From: Bacteroidales bacterium UBA2287
Lineage (GTDB): Bacteria; Bacteroidota; Bacteroidia; Bacteroidales; Tenuifilaceae
Reading direction: 5' to 3'
Assembly (NCBI GenBank): GCA_002345675.1
Contig: DDWL01000037.1
Location: forward strand, 52,830-116,829
Length of the DNA stretch: 64,000 bases
Made by a program: the position numbers and the translations under genes. Numbering within the stretch: the stretch's first letter is position 1; each line of letters starts with the position of its first letter. Under the pieces are notes generated by a model. That model was not told the DNA's origin and ran no database searches. It worked only from the letters and a program-made list of their open reading frames with translations. Shown here one piece after another: positions 1 through 9,384 of this stretch.

Positions 1-1814
1 CGCTACAAGCCGATAATCCAATTGCTGGGCGTTTTAATGTCGATGTTAACTTGTCGGGAACCGACAATAACCTTTCGGCAAATGGCTACCTTTTAGCAAA
101 AGGGGGTAAAAGTTCTATTAACGTAAAAGTCAATATTCCTGCACTTTCGATGAAAACCATTGAAGCATTTTCGATGGGTCATATAACCGAAGCGGCTGGA
201 GTGCTTTCGGGTAATTTTTTAGTTGCCGGAGCAACATCGGCACCCGAAGTTACTGGCGAGTTGGTCTTTACAGATGCTTTTATTAAGCCAGCAGTTTTTA
301 ACAATAGGTTACAACTAAAGCACGAAACCATTCAATTTAAAACCGATGGGGTGTACTTTAAATCGTTCACCCTTCTCGATGTTCACCAGCACGCCGCGGT
401 TATAAGTGGGTCGGTAAAAATGAAGGAGTTTAAAAACTTCGTTTTCGACTTACAGGTAAATGCAAAAAACTTTCAGCTTTTAAATACCACAGCAAGAGAT
501 AATAAGGAGTTTTTTGGTCGAATGATTATCGACAGTAAAATTGATATAGATGGGCCATTGGCATTTCCTGTTATTTCAGCAAAAATAAAAGTAATTAATG
601 GGTCGAACTTTACATTTGCCATTCCCGAAAGTCGCCTTACCACCGACAAAGGCGAAGATATTGTTGAATTCGGAAAGTCGCCAATGGTAAGTTCAATACT
701 TTACAGGGATGAGGACAAAACTTTGCGCAAAAAGGGTTTTACGGGCTTCGACCTATCAACAATTGTTGAAATCGACAAGCAGGCAACCCTGCGTTTACTA
801 ATGGATCCATCGTCTTCCGATTCGTTGGTGGTAAGAGGCGAAGCTGCGCTTAGCTTTTCAATCGATCGAAGCGGCAAAATGAGTCTTACTGGTGCATACC
901 ATTTAAACGATGGCAGCTACCTCGTTTCGCTCGAGTCGCTTGTAAAAAGGAGGTTCGACATTGTTCCTGGTAGCACCATTATTTGGAACGGCGACCCTCT
1001 CGATGCACAAGTTGCCATAAATGCAAAGTATACTGTAAGGGCTGCACCCTACGACCTGTTGTCGTTTCAAATGTCCAGCCTTAGCGATGCCGAAAGCGGT
1101 GCATATAAGCAGCGATATCCGTTTTGGGTGCTGCTAAAGCTACGGGGCGAAATTTTACATCCAGTAATTAACTTCGAAATACAGCTGCCCCCCGAGGAAA
1201 AGGGAATTTTAGGCGGAGCCGTAAACCAAAAGTTGAACCTGCTGAACGAAGACGAGTCGGCACTAAATAAGCAGGTTTTTGCATTGCTTGTGCTTAGCCG
1301 CTTCATTCAGGATAATCCGCTGCAAACCGAGTCGGGCGGAACATCAACTTTGGCTCGAGCAACCGTTGGAAAACTGCTGTCGGCACAGTTAAATCAGCTT
1401 AGCTCCCAACTAATATCGGGGGTTGAGTTGAATTTCGACATTCAGTCGTTCGACGATTACCAAACAGGACAAGCCGAGGGACGCACACAGGTTGAGGTAG
1501 GAGTGAAAAAGCAACTTTTTAACGATAGGCTGTCGGTGCAAGTTGGAGGCACTGTCGACGTGGAAGGCGAAAGCGCAAAGCAAAATACTGCAAGCGAAAT
1601 TACTGGCGACGTTAAGGTTGAATACAAGTTAACAAAGGATGGACGCTACAGACTTAAGGGTTTTAGGCATAACCAGTACGAAGGAGCCATTGAGGGGCAG
1701 CTGGTCGAAACGGGAGTTGGTGTTGCCTATGTGCGCGATTTTAATAGATGGAAGTATTTCTTTAGGAAAAGAAAAGCCCGACGCGATACAACAAGCACAA
1801 ATAGTAATGAGTAA
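1..1814 (+). CDS. tamB: TamB-like translocation/assembly protein, C-terminal part (5' end outside window)
   Basis: The reading frame is open from the first bases of the window, so the gene begins upstream; the first visible ATG/TTG codons are internal. The visible part (about 600 residues) has the extended, beta-rich, poorly charged pattern of the TamB C-terminal (DUF490) domain. It ends with a Thr-Leu-Ala-Arg-Ala segment, an amphipathic stretch and terminal strands, as is typical of the region that contacts the outer-membrane partner. TamB proteins span the periplasm and act in envelope biogenesis or lipid transport together with a BamA-superfamily barrel. The next gene is such a barrel and overlaps this one by 8 bp, which supports an operon and the assignment. 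Family assignment is from sequence style and context, not from a search. Confidence 0.85.
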   Translation, partial: LQADNPIAGRFNVDVNLSGTDNNLSANGYLLAKGGKSSINVKVNIPALSMKTIEAFSMGHITEAAGVLSGNFLVAGATSAPEVTGELVFTDAFIKPAVFNNRLQLKHETIQFKTDGVYFKSFTLLDVHQHAAVISGSVKMKEFKNFVFDLQVNAKNFQLLNTTARDNKEFFGRMIIDSKIDIDGPLAFPVISAKIKVINGSNFTFAIPESRLTTDKGEDIVEFGKSPMVSSILYRDEDKTLRKKGFTGFDLSTIVEIDKQATLRLLMDPSSSDSLVVRGEAALSFSIDRSGKMSLTGAYHLNDGSYLVSLESLVKRRFDIVPGSTIIWNGDPLDAQVAINAKYTVRAAPYDLLSFQMSSLSDAESGAYKQRYPFWVLLKLRGEILHPVINFEIQLPPEEKGILGGAVNQKLNLLNEDESALNKQVFALLVLSRFIQDNPLQTESGGTSTLARATVGKLLSAQLNQLSSQLISGVELNFDIQSFDDYQTGQAEGRTQVEVGVKKQLFNDRLSVQVGGTVDVEGESAKQNTASEITGDVKVEYKLTKDGRYRLKGFRHNQYEGAIEGQLVETGVGVAYVRDFNRWKYFFRKRKARRDTTSTNSNE

Positions 1815-4116
1815 GCCTGCCGTATATAAATATTTAGTACTCGCTACCTGCCTGCTTATGGCGGCTTGCAGCGGAACAAGGCGTTTGCCTCCTGTCGAAA
1901 AACTTTATACAGGCGCAAAGGTTAAAATTGAGTCGAGTAGCGTATTTAGTTCAAAAAAGAAACGATTCGTTAAAGCCACTGCCACCGATGCTCTTCGCCC
2001 CGATCCCAATAAAAGTTTCTTTGGGTTTAGACCAAAGCTTTGTATATACATGGCTATAGCCGAAAACCCTAAAACAAAATTTGGGCGATGGATTAAAACA
2101 AAGGGTGAACCTCCTGTACTGTTAAGCAGCCTTAAACCAGGGGTTACAGCAAGCATAATTGATGCTAAGCTATTTAATATTGGCATATTTAAAGGGTATA
2201 CCGACTTTAAAATTATTGAAAAAAGGAAAACTGCTAAAGTTGTTTATACAAGTTATGTTCATAAACCCTACACAGTTGCTGGCGTTGCTTTCGATATTGC
2301 CAACGACAGCTTAAGCCGAATAATTATTTCGGAAAAGGAGAAGTCGTTAATAAAAGCAGGGCAAGACTATAGCCTCGAACTTTTAAAAGCCGAAAGGCTT
2401 CGAATCGACGCTTTGCTAAAGGATAAGGGTTACTTCTACTTCAACCCCGACTATCTGCTATTTAAAGCCGACACTTCGGCTTCGCAGCGCACAGTTACCT
2501 TTAATTTAACGCTAAAGGACAGCGTTCCGGCAAGCGCATTGGAAACCTATAGAATTAACACCGTATTTATCGACCAAAATTTTACGCTAACCGAGCGAAC
2601 CAGAGGGCGGAATAAGGATACATTAATGTTTGGGAATAGCATTTTTCGCGGTAAAGAGTCGAGAATGAATATTAGGCCCGATGTTATTTTACAATCGGTT
2701 TACCTACGAAAGGGCCAAGTTTATACAAGGCAAAACCATATTATCACCCTAAACAGGCTAATGTCGATGGGTAGTTTTAAGTTTGTTCAGGTTAAGTTTA
2801 GCGATAGCGACACGGCTGCATTAGGCTTTTTGGATGTTGATATACTAATGACACCTATGACCAACAATACATTCCGACTGGAAATGGATGTTGTTTCGAA
2901 ATCGAATAATTTCGCTGGACCTCGCCTAAATTCAAGCCTTTTAAACCGAAATACTTTTAGGGGAGCCGAGCTGCTAAACCTAAGTATGGCAGGGTCGTAC
3001 GAAGCGCAACTGGGGGGAGGAGCCAATTTATATTCGTACTCCGTAACCCCACAGGTTGAGTTAACTTTTCCCCGTTTTCTTGTTCCGTTTAAATTGTCAA
3101 TGAGTAAGAATATTTATGTTCCAAAAACTCGAATGTCTCTTTCGTACAGCTACCTTAAAAGGGTGAGTTTTTTCGATATGCACACCATTCAACTTGGGTT
3201 TGGTTACAAATGGAGAATTAGCAAGCTTAAGGAGCACGAGTTTAATCCCGTAAGTTTAAGTTTCACCACCATTCGAAATCAATCGGAAGAATTTTTAGCT
3301 CTATTGAATTCCAATCCTTTCCTCAAGAAAAGCTACGAAGAGCAGTTTATTGGTGGTGGAAACTATACAATCAGCTATAACGAGCAAATACTTCCTTATA
3401 AGCGGGTGCAGTTTTACCTGCAGGCAACAGCCGAAACGGCTGGAAATGTATTCACATTGGCAAAAACATTGGGAGGCGAAAGCCCATCGGCAGCAAACCC
3501 TTCAACCATAGCGGGCTCTGCATACTCGCAGTTTGCAAAGCTAAGTGTCGATGCTCGAAGCTACTTTAATGTAATAGGCAAAAACAAAATTGCACTAAGG
3601 CTGTTTGTGGGTGCAGCAAAACCCTACGGAAACTCGTCGATATTACCCTATAGCAAACAGTTTTTTAGCGGAGGAGCCAATAGCCTTCGTGCTTTTCATA
3701 TTAATTCGGTTGGCCCAGGTACCTATTTTCAGGAAGGGGAAGCAGGAGGGTTTTTGCAGCTTGGGGGCGATTTAAAACTCGAAGCAAATGCAGAGTATCG
3801 CTTTAATATTTATCGTTTTTTTAAGGGAGCACTGTTTGTCGATGCAGGTAATATTTGGTTGCAAAAATCGAACCCAGCAAACATTGGAAGCCCATTTTTA
3901 CTTTCGGAATTTACAAACGAATTAGCCGTTGGTGCAGGAGTAGGAATTCGTATCGATATTTCCTTTTTTCTTATACGATTCGATTTAGCCATGCCCTTAC
4001 GAAAGCCTTGGCTCGAGGATAACCACAGGTGGGTAACAAATCAAATAAACTTTGGTGATGCTGCCTGGCGAAACGACAATTTGGTGTTGAACGTAGCTAT
4101 TGGGTACCCTTTTTAA
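1807..4116 (+). CDS. tamA: BamA/TamA-superfamily outer membrane protein (lipoprotein form)
   Basis: A protein of 769 residues. I chose the ATG at 1807, which overlaps the tamB stop, because it gives a clean lipoprotein signal peptide (hydrophobic stretch ending LLMAACS, Cys at about residue 20). The frame stays open upstream to 1639, but that part lies inside tamB. The N-terminal half has POTRA-like segments; the C-terminal half is a D15/surface-antigen beta-barrel with alternating aromatic strands and ends in Phe. Bacteroidota TamA-like proteins are commonly lipoproteins of this size. Likely role: the outer-membrane partner of TamB in envelope assembly. A second, unlinked BamA in the genome would be expected, so this one is called TamA-like rather than BamA. 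Confidence 0.85.
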   Translation: MSKPAVYKYLVLATCLLMAACSGTRRLPPVEKLYTGAKVKIESSSVFSSKKKRFVKATATDALRPDPNKSFFGFRPKLCIYMAIAENPKTKFGRWIKTKGEPPVLLSSLKPGVTASIIDAKLFNIGIFKGYTDFKIIEKRKTAKVVYTSYVHKPYTVAGVAFDIANDSLSRIIISEKEKSLIKAGQDYSLELLKAERLRIDALLKDKGYFYFNPDYLLFKADTSASQRTVTFNLTLKDSVPASALETYRINTVFIDQNFTLTERTRGRNKDTLMFGNSIFRGKESRMNIRPDVILQSVYLRKGQVYTRQNHIITLNRLMSMGSFKFVQVKFSDSDTAALGFLDVDILMTPMTNNTFRLEMDVVSKSNNFAGPRLNSSLLNRNTFRGAELLNLSMAGSYEAQLGGGANLYSYSVTPQVELTFPRFLVPFKLSMSKNIYVPKTRMSLSYSYLKRVSFFDMHTIQLGFGYKWRISKLKEHEFNPVSLSFTTIRNQSEEFLALLNSNPFLKKSYEEQFIGGGNYTISYNEQILPYKRVQFYLQATAETAGNVFTLAKTLGGESPSAANPSTIAGSAYSQFAKLSVDARSYFNVIGKNKIALRLFVGAAKPYGNSSILPYSKQFFSGGANSLRAFHINSVGPGTYFQEGEAGGFLQLGGDLKLEANAEYRFNIYRFFKGALFVDAGNIWLQKSNPANIGSPFLLSEFTNELAVGAGVGIRIDISFFLIRFDLAMPLRKPWLEDNHRWVTNQINFGDAAWRNDNLVLNVAIGYPF

Positions 4117-4184
4117 GGTAGCATTCATCGTTAAACAAGTTCTTTCATGCTAACTACGCACCTTGTTGGGGGCTGGGCTTGGTT

Positions 4185-5054
4185 TTAAATCGAGTTGATC
4201 TCTTCTTCTGTTAAGCCAGTATATTTCTGAATAATTTCTGTTGGCATACCATCAATTTTCATCCCTTTTGCAATGCTAATGGTTTTATTCAATGCTTCCT
4301 CTTTTCTAACCCTATCTTCCTCGTCCACTTTCATAGTCCACGCCATACTTGCGCTATACCTTAAATCCTCTTGGTACTTTTTGTAATTTACTAATTCCTC
4401 ATCCGATAGTTTATCAACTCTTAGAAGTTCCTTTGCCTTATTTATTCCCTGCGCTGTAAAATTATCCTTTATCTCATTGTTTTTTAGGTAGTAAATCCAT
4501 TCGTCAAGCGTTGATATCGCATTGTCGTTAAATTGGTTAACTTTGATAACATAGTATTCAGGAAAAATTTCAAAGGGTTCATTCTTTCCGAGTATCTCAA
4601 CCTGTTTATCGGATAGCTTTAGTTTGTCCTTTTTATGAATTCCAACAAAATCAGTTTTTCCGTAATATATGTAGTCGTCACCCTGTCCAAGGTCAAAGTA
4701 TACAATGTTAATTGAATAAACTTTCTTAACGTTCCTGTAGGGCTCTCCAACCGATATATATTCTGTAATTACCTTTGATGTCCCATACGCCATTCTATGG
4801 AAATAGTCATATTCATTCTGATTCTGCATTTCAACTATAACCAATTCACTCTTTGAATTTTTTACAAGAATATCAACCCGATTAAACTTGTCGTTCTCAA
4901 ACTTCTGATTTCCTTCACTCTCAAGGATAGTTTCAATGGTAATTTTCTCTTTCAGCAATTCTGACAGAAATCCCTCAAGTACAGTGAAGTTAGCCTTGTT
5001 CCTTAGTAAACGTTTAATAGCCCAGTCAAACCGTATTAAATTCCTGTTATTCAT
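4185..5054 (-). CDS. Rpn family PD-(D/E)XK nuclease / putative transposase
   Basis: A protein of 289 residues from the ATG at 5054; a TTG six codons upstream is a weaker start. It opens with an FDWAIKRLLRNKANFTVLEGFL segment, followed by a region with RVDILVKN and LVIVEMQNQNEYDYFHRMAYG, the acidic and glutamate core of the PD-(D/E)XK transposase (PDDEXK_2) family. These genes are often labelled Rpn or PD-(D/E)XK transposase; the family promotes RecA-independent recombination in E. coli, but its biology is poorly defined. The C-terminus carries a charged MKVDEEDRVRKEEAL stretch and a helix typical of the family. It stands alone on the minus strand, and I see no terminal inverted repeats around it. 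Confidence 0.88.
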   Translation of the reverse strand: MNNRNLIRFDWAIKRLLRNKANFTVLEGFLSELLKEKITIETILESEGNQKFENDKFNRVDILVKNSKSELVIVEMQNQNEYDYFHRMAYGTSKVITEYISVGEPYRNVKKVYSINIVYFDLGQGDDYIYYGKTDFVGIHKKDKLKLSDKQVEILGKNEPFEIFPEYYVIKVNQFNDNAISTLDEWIYYLKNNEIKDNFTAQGINKAKELLRVDKLSDEELVNYKKYQEDLRYSASMAWTMKVDEEDRVRKEEALNKTISIAKGMKIDGMPTEIIQKYTGLTEEEINSI

Positions 5055-5293
5055 GTCTATAGTTTTGGACAAAGATAATCAATTTTCGGATTGATAATTT
5101 TGAATTTGTGATGCATTTTCATCTCCTCGTCTTGCCCCAACAGGGGAGTAACGTAACGCTCCCTATGTGTTTTTTGCATTATATTTTCTTCCGAAGTGAA
5201 ACTTTAAAACTCACTTCACCTAAAACAAATTTATCGCTTCGCTTTCCTTTATAAATCTTGCGTTTTTTCTAAGGTTTAATTTATTCAAAATGT

Positions 5294-5357
5294 GTGATAT
5301 ATGTAATAGCAATGTACAATTGTGTAACATCAGACGATACATTGCAAGCGACCTTTA
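5294..5357 (+). promoter_or_regulatory. Conserved promoter, site 1 (ompA-TSP3 gene)
   Basis: GTGA at 5294, TGTAAT at 5302, TGTAAC at 5323 and a -7-like GACCTTTA at 5350. Spacing is identical to the other members. The ATG follows 29 nt after the -7 box, which fixes the start at 5387 rather than further upstream. Confidence 0.75.
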
Positions 5358-5386
5358 CGTTATTATTAATCCTAAAAAAATACATT

Positions 5387-7003
5387 ATGAAGAAACTGCT
5401 ATGGTTAACTATTTGCTTTGCGCTCTCGTTTAGTTTAAGTGCGCAAACAATTGACAAAACTTGGAATATAGGCTTACATGGAGGCCTAAGCCAGTACAAA
5501 GGTGATATGGGGAATAATTTCTACAAATTTAATCAGGAACTATCGGGCATGGGTGGTATATCCATTTCACGATTTATTACCAATCACTTCGATTTAAACC
5601 TGTTTGTTACTAAAGGAATTGTTGGCTATAATGGCCCAACGTTAAACTTTAGGCGAAACATTACTACTGCAACCGCGAACTTTCGATTCAATATTTTAGG
5701 CCATCGATCGTTTGTGCTTCCATACCTATTTGTGGGTGGTGGAGTTGCCCTGTTCGATAAGAACTTGGTGGTTACCGAAAAGAAAGTTGATTACCTTGCC
5801 CCTACCTTTGGTGGTGGAATTAACTTTAAATTGGGTCCATCGGTTATGCTTAATTTTCAGGAAACATTTCTATTCTCGAGTAGCGACGATAGGGATGGCA
5901 TTGTTGCGAATGAAAACGACATGTATCTTTTTCATACCGTAGGTTTTACATTTAATTTTGGGAATAAGAAGGATGCTGATGGTGATGGCGTTTCCGATTA
6001 CCGCGACAAGTGTTCTGGAACACCACCAAAAGTTGCTGTTGATAAAAACGGTTGCCCACTCGATAAGGACGGCGATGGTGTTGTCGATTACCTCGACGCT
6101 TGCCCCGATCAAGCAGGAACTGTGGAACTAAAAGGCTGCCCCGATAGCGATGGCGATGGTATTGCCGACAAGGACGATGAGTGCCCTAACGAAAAAGGAC
6201 CAAGAGAACTTAAAGGTTGCCCCGATAGCGATGGCGACGGCGTTGCCGACAAGCACGATGGTTGCCCCACCGAAAAAGGGTTAGTGGCTCTGAATGGTTG
6301 TCCCGATAAGGATGGTGATGGTGTTGCCGACAAGGATGATCGTTGCCCTGAAGCTGTAGGTGCTCTTGCACTAAAAGGTTGCCCCGATTCCGATAAAGAT
6401 GGTGTTGCCGATTTGGACGATAAGTGTCCACAAACCAAAGCGGGCTATGTGGTCGATCAATCTGGTTGCCCCCTCGACAACGACAAGGATGGACTTGTTA
6501 ATGAAGAAGATGATTGCCCCGATAAGACTGGAGTTTTAGCACTTCAAGGTTGCCCCGACACCGATGGTGATGGTGTGTCCGATAAGTTCGACCGTTGCCC
6601 AACAGTAAAAGGGACTCTTAAAAACAAGGGTTGCCCCGAAATGGCTGTTGAAGACGTGAAAAAAATTACAAACATTGCCAGCAAAATTTTCTTCGAAACT
6701 AATAGCGAAAAGCTACAGGTTGCATCGTTAGCTCAGCTGGATGAACTTGCTATACTCTTGAAGAAATATGAGGAAGCCAATTTAACCATTGAGGGACATG
6801 CCGATGATCAGGGTGAAGATGAATACAATCTTACATTGTCGCAAAAACGAACCGAGTCGGTTAAGCAATACTTAATGGAAAAGGGCATTTTGGAGCAGCG
6901 CCTAACAGCAATAGGTTTCGGCGAAACCCAACCAGTAGCTAGCAATAAAACTGAAATAGGTCGCGCCAAAAACCGAAGAGTTATACTTAAAACTTCGTAC
7001 TAA
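5387..7003 (+). CDS. OmpA-family outer membrane protein with thrombospondin type 3 repeats
   Basis: A protein of 538 residues starting at the ATG at 5387, downstream of promoter site 1. Residues 1-20 form a signal peptide ending in SLSAQ. Residues 20 to about 190 look like an eight-strand OmpA-type barrel. They are followed by about nine TSP3-type calcium-binding repeats of DxDGDGxxDxxDxCP form, and then an OmpA peptidoglycan-binding domain with FFETNSEKL, IEGHADDQG and NRRVIL motifs. Such proteins tether the outer membrane to peptidoglycan and are abundant in Bacteroidota. A hairpin with a U-rich tail follows the gene. The repeats are near-identical at the DNA level, which explains the long antisense open frames there. 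Confidence 0.93.
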   Translation: MKKLLWLTICFALSFSLSAQTIDKTWNIGLHGGLSQYKGDMGNNFYKFNQELSGMGGISISRFITNHFDLNLFVTKGIVGYNGPTLNFRRNITTATANFRFNILGHRSFVLPYLFVGGGVALFDKNLVVTEKKVDYLAPTFGGGINFKLGPSVMLNFQETFLFSSSDDRDGIVANENDMYLFHTVGFTFNFGNKKDADGDGVSDYRDKCSGTPPKVAVDKNGCPLDKDGDGVVDYLDACPDQAGTVELKGCPDSDGDGIADKDDECPNEKGPRELKGCPDSDGDGVADKHDGCPTEKGLVALNGCPDKDGDGVADKDDRCPEAVGALALKGCPDSDKDGVADLDDKCPQTKAGYVVDQSGCPLDNDKDGLVNEEDDCPDKTGVLALQGCPDTDGDGVSDKFDRCPTVKGTLKNKGCPEMAVEDVKKITNIASKIFFETNSEKLQVASLAQLDELAILLKKYEEANLTIEGHADDQGEDEYNLTLSQKRTESVKQYLMEKGILEQRLTAIGFGETQPVASNKTEIGRAKNRRVILKTSY

Positions 7004-7041
7004 AAGAAATTAAAATAGGGTTTGTTTTTTTCAAGCGAAGA

Positions 7042-7068
7042 GGGTTGCTGATTTCAGCAGCCCTTTTC
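7042..7068 (+). terminator. Rho-independent-like terminator after the OmpA-TSP3 gene
   Basis: Stem GGGTTGCTG / CAGCAGCCC closed by a short loop and followed by TTTTCATTTT, 38 nt after the stop codon. Confidence 0.7.
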
Positions 7069-7121
7069 ATTTTATAAACTTCTCTGGGAACTGTTGTACT
7101 ATCGTATTATTTTAAAAACAT

Positions 7122-7185
7122 GAGATTTATATAACTATTTCAAAAAGTTGTGTAAAGCTATTTGGTTTGTTGGAGCCTACCTTGG
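7122..7185 (+). promoter_or_regulatory. Conserved promoter, site 2 (cheB-like gene)
   Basis: GAGA at 7122, TATAAC at 7130, TGTAAA at 7151 and TACCTTGG at 7178. Weaker bases than other members but exactly the same spacings; the ATG is 28 nt downstream. Confidence 0.6.
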
Positions 7186-7213
7186 TAAGGTATAATATTG
7201 TAAAGTTATAATT

Positions 7214-7816
7214 ATGAAAGCAGCTAAATTGACAAAGGATTTTCCTATTGTTTGCGTGGGTGGCTCGGCTGGCGGACTCGATGCATATATCCGCTTACTC
7301 TCGAATTTGCCATCCAAAATGGGTGTTGCAGTTGTTATTGTTAATCACCTGCGTGAAGTGGCCACATTGCTCCCCGAAATTCTTCCGAAATACTGTAGAA
7401 TGCCGGTTAGGCTGATTAGCGATAAGTTAGACATTAAGCCTAATCAGGTATTTATAATTCCCGAAAAACGCGACTTACACGTACTTAACGGAGAGTTTCA
7501 CCTTAAACCCATATCGAAACCTCATGGTTGGCCCAATGTAATTACTGTTTTTATGAAATCGCTTGCCCTAAACTGGGATGGAAAGCTTATAGCGGTAATA
7601 GTTTCGGGGCTCGATGGCGATGGTGCAGATGCACTTTGCGACATACGAAAGGTAGGCGGCATTACCATTGCCCAAAATCCCGAAACAGCCAAACAGCCCG
7701 ATATGCCCGAGAGCGCTATTGAAAGTGGGTACGTCGATTTTGTGCTTTCACCCGAAGGTATTGCTAAAGAAATAATTAAAATTGCCCGCACGGAAAAAGT
7801 CGAAAATCCAGCGTAA
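7214..7816 (+). CDS. Stand-alone CheB methylesterase domain protein
   Basis: A protein of 200 residues that is only the CheB catalytic domain, without the N-terminal receiver domain of classical CheB. The catalytic triad is visible: Ser18 in GGSAGG, His45 in VNHL and Asp136 in SGLDGDGAD. CheB removes methyl groups from, or deamidates, chemoreceptor glutamates. No receptor, CheA or CheW gene is present in this window, so the substrate is unknown. Related single-domain CheB proteins are found beside sensor kinases in Bacteroidota. It has its own copy of the shared promoter and is monocistronic as far as I can see. Confidence 0.88.
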   Translation: MKAAKLTKDFPIVCVGGSAGGLDAYIRLLSNLPSKMGVAVVIVNHLREVATLLPEILPKYCRMPVRLISDKLDIKPNQVFIIPEKRDLHVLNGEFHLKPISKPHGWPNVITVFMKSLALNWDGKLIAVIVSGLDGDGADALCDIRKVGGITIAQNPETAKQPDMPESAIESGYVDFVLSPEGIAKEIIKIARTEKVENPA

Positions 7817-7864
7817 AAATTAATCATTATATAGTTTTAGGTAGTATCAATAGTGAAAAAGGCT

Positions 7865-8106
7865 AGGGCAAACGCATTTAACAATTGCTTAAAATGCTAT
7901 ATCTGTACACCAATTAGAATTTCCGTATTTGCTTTAATGTCCCGTCAGGGACAAAATATCGGTAGAACTCACATACAGTGTATGAAAACCGTGCCGTTAG
8001 GTACGGAATATTCTGTACCTAACGGCACAGAGAAATTGGGTTTTGTAATATCTTTTACCGATATTTTGTCCCTAACGGGACGCTATTTTTTAAATGCGTT
8101 TGCCCT
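7865..8106 (+). repeat. MITE-like palindromic element, copy A
   Basis: 242 bp. Terminal inverted repeats start AGGGCAAACGCATTTA and end with the complement. Inside are a GTCCCGTCAGGGAC hairpin, a central 38-bp palindrome built on GTGCCGTTAGGTAC / GTACCTAACGGCAC, and a distal GTCCCTAACGGGAC. Any open frame here is the repeat itself. Confidence 0.85.
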
Positions 8107-8124
8107 GTAAAAATAATGCTTCGG

Positions 8125-8165
8125 AACACTTTTTACCTTATTCCCTTATTTGTAAATCAAATTCT
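8125..8165. repeat. Fragment of the CCTTATT-rich dispersed repeat
   Basis: TTTTTACCTTATTCCCTTATT followed by TGTAAATCAAA resembles 57326-57370 and the complement of 39040-39060. It is a short, degraded copy. Confidence 0.4.
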
Positions 8166-8318
8166 TCATAAAACTGGCATTTAAGCGAATAGAAGCTTAT
8201 GACAAAGACGCGATAATTCCACATAAAACGGATTTTGACAACATCAACTCGATATAAGGTAAAGCCTCTGTGTTCAACTTACCTCGAGCTCACGTTAATA
8301 ATCGCTCCAAAAAAACAT

Positions 8319-8382
8319 GTGAATAATGTAACTCTTCCTAAGAGTTGTGTAACACAAAAGCCTATTCCGAATTGTATTTTTG
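8319..8382 (+). promoter_or_regulatory. Conserved promoter, site 3 (small membrane protein operon)
   Basis: GTGA at 8319, TGTAAC at 8327, TGTAAC at 8348 and a perfect TATTTTTG -7 box at 8375. The spacer also contains a short dyad AACTCTT / AAGAGTT. The ATG is 23 nt downstream. Confidence 0.8.
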
Positions 8383-8405
8383 AAACTAACTTAAACTAAC
8401 CAATT

Positions 8406-8591
8406 ATGCCACTTTTAACTATTTTAATCGTACTAATTATTGCGGGTGTTTTGCTTTGGCTTGTAAATAATTACATTCCAATGGATCGTAAAATAAAAAG
8501 CATTTTAAACATTGTTGTTGTTATTGTTCTCGTTATTTGGTTGCTTAAAATATTTGGGGTATTCAGCTACTTAACAAGTATCCATGTTTAG
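8406..8591 (+). CDS. Thivi_2564-type small membrane protein
   Basis: A protein of 61 residues with two hydrophobic helices (about residues 4-22 and 34-54) separated by a NNYIPMDRKIK loop. That layout and loop match the Thivi_2564 family of small inner-membrane proteins, for which no function is established. It is the first gene after promoter site 3 and is followed 52 nt later by a flavoprotein reductase, so co-transcription is likely. The regulatory link groups it with other small membrane proteins of this window (41137, 56008), suggesting an envelope-stress role; that is inference. Confidence 0.8.
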   Translation: MPLLTILIVLIIAGVLLWLVNNYIPMDRKIKSILNIVVVIVLVIWLLKIFGVFSYLTSIHV

Positions 8592-8643
8592 TCCCGTAAA
8601 AAATCAAGTAATCATAATGTTGTGCGAATTGTAATTTGAAGCA

Positions 8644-9315
8644 ATGAATAAAGAAACTGTTATAGTAAAGTCAATAAAACACATCACGCACGATGTGCTG
8701 CAAATTGTTACGGAGAAACCTCAAAAATACACCTTCACCCCTGGGCAGGCCGCCGCAATTTCGTTAAACGAGAGCGGTTGGAAGGATGAAAAAAGACCCT
8801 TCACCTTTACAAGCCTTCCCGATAGTAATTTCCTCGAATTCACTATCAAAGTCTATCCTTCCCACAAAGGAGTTACCAACGAGCTTCTGCAGTTGCGAAA
8901 GAACGATACGTTAATTCTTCATGAGGTTTTTGGTGCAATAGAGTATAAGGGTGAGGGTGTGTTTATTGCTGGCGGGTCGGGTATAACCCCATTTATTAGC
9001 ATTTTTCGCGACTTGCATTTGCGAAATGAAATTGGTAATAACAAACTCATTTTTGCCAACAAAACCAAAGGCGATATTATTCTTTTTAAAGAACTTAAAA
9101 GGTTGTTAAACTATAATTTCATCAATATTCTTTCCGATGAAAATATCGATGGGTTTGCCACAGGGCTAATTTCGGAGAGCTTTTTAAAGGCTCACATTAA
9201 CAGCACCTGTGAAAATGTTTATGTGTGTGGTCCACCCCCAATGATGGAGTCGGTTGAAACAATTTTGCAAAGCTTAAATATCAGCAAAAAGTCAATTGTG
9301 AAAGAAACTTTTTAG
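8644..9315 (+). CDS. Ferredoxin-NADP reductase-like flavodoxin reductase
   Basis: A protein of 223 residues with the full two-domain FNR fold: an FAD-binding barrel with the RPFTFTS flavin motif (about residues 50-56), then an NAD(P)-binding domain with GGSGITPFISIF (about residues 110-121) and CGPPPMM near the C-terminus. It has no fused ferredoxin or globin domain, so its electron partner is a separate protein. Cytoplasmic. It lies between two small membrane-protein genes downstream of the shared promoter at 8319. Substrate unknown; the family includes reductases for ferredoxins, flavohaemoproteins and desaturases. Confidence 0.87.
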   Translation: MNKETVIVKSIKHITHDVLQIVTEKPQKYTFTPGQAAAISLNESGWKDEKRPFTFTSLPDSNFLEFTIKVYPSHKGVTNELLQLRKNDTLILHEVFGAIEYKGEGVFIAGGSGITPFISIFRDLHLRNEIGNNKLIFANKTKGDIILFKELKRLLNYNFINILSDENIDGFATGLISESFLKAHINSTCENVYVCGPPPMMESVETILQSLNISKKSIVKETF

Positions 9316-9352
9316 CCAGTTCTCAGTTCTCAGTTCTCAGTCTTCGGACTTC
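9316..9352. repeat. AGTTCTC simple tandem repeat
   Basis: Four units of about 7-10 bp (AGTTCTC) ending in AGTCTTCGG. It is the reverse complement of the tract at the right end of the window (63890-64000), so the two are copies of one family. Confidence 0.6.
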
Positions 9353-9384
9353 TAACATCAAACATCAACTCAATAACTCAAATA

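Noticed and set aside
5294..5386. Extended N-terminus of the OmpA-TSP3 protein
   Set aside because: That region is promoter site 1; the signal peptide starts cleanly at the ATG at 5387.
6109..6438. Antisense open frames over the TSP3 repeats
   Set aside because: Ser/Pro-rich low-complexity translation caused by the repeated DxDGDG codons on the other strand.
7853..8110. 85-residue open frame
   Set aside because: It lies almost entirely inside MITE copy A, and other copies of the element do not keep the frame.
8319..8353. The TGTAAC pair read as a CRP-type (TGTGA-N6-TCACA) or LytTR consensus site
   Set aside because: There is no inverted TCACA half-site, and LytTR consensus bases match only partly. 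The direct-repeat spacing is the firm signal, not the identity of the protein.
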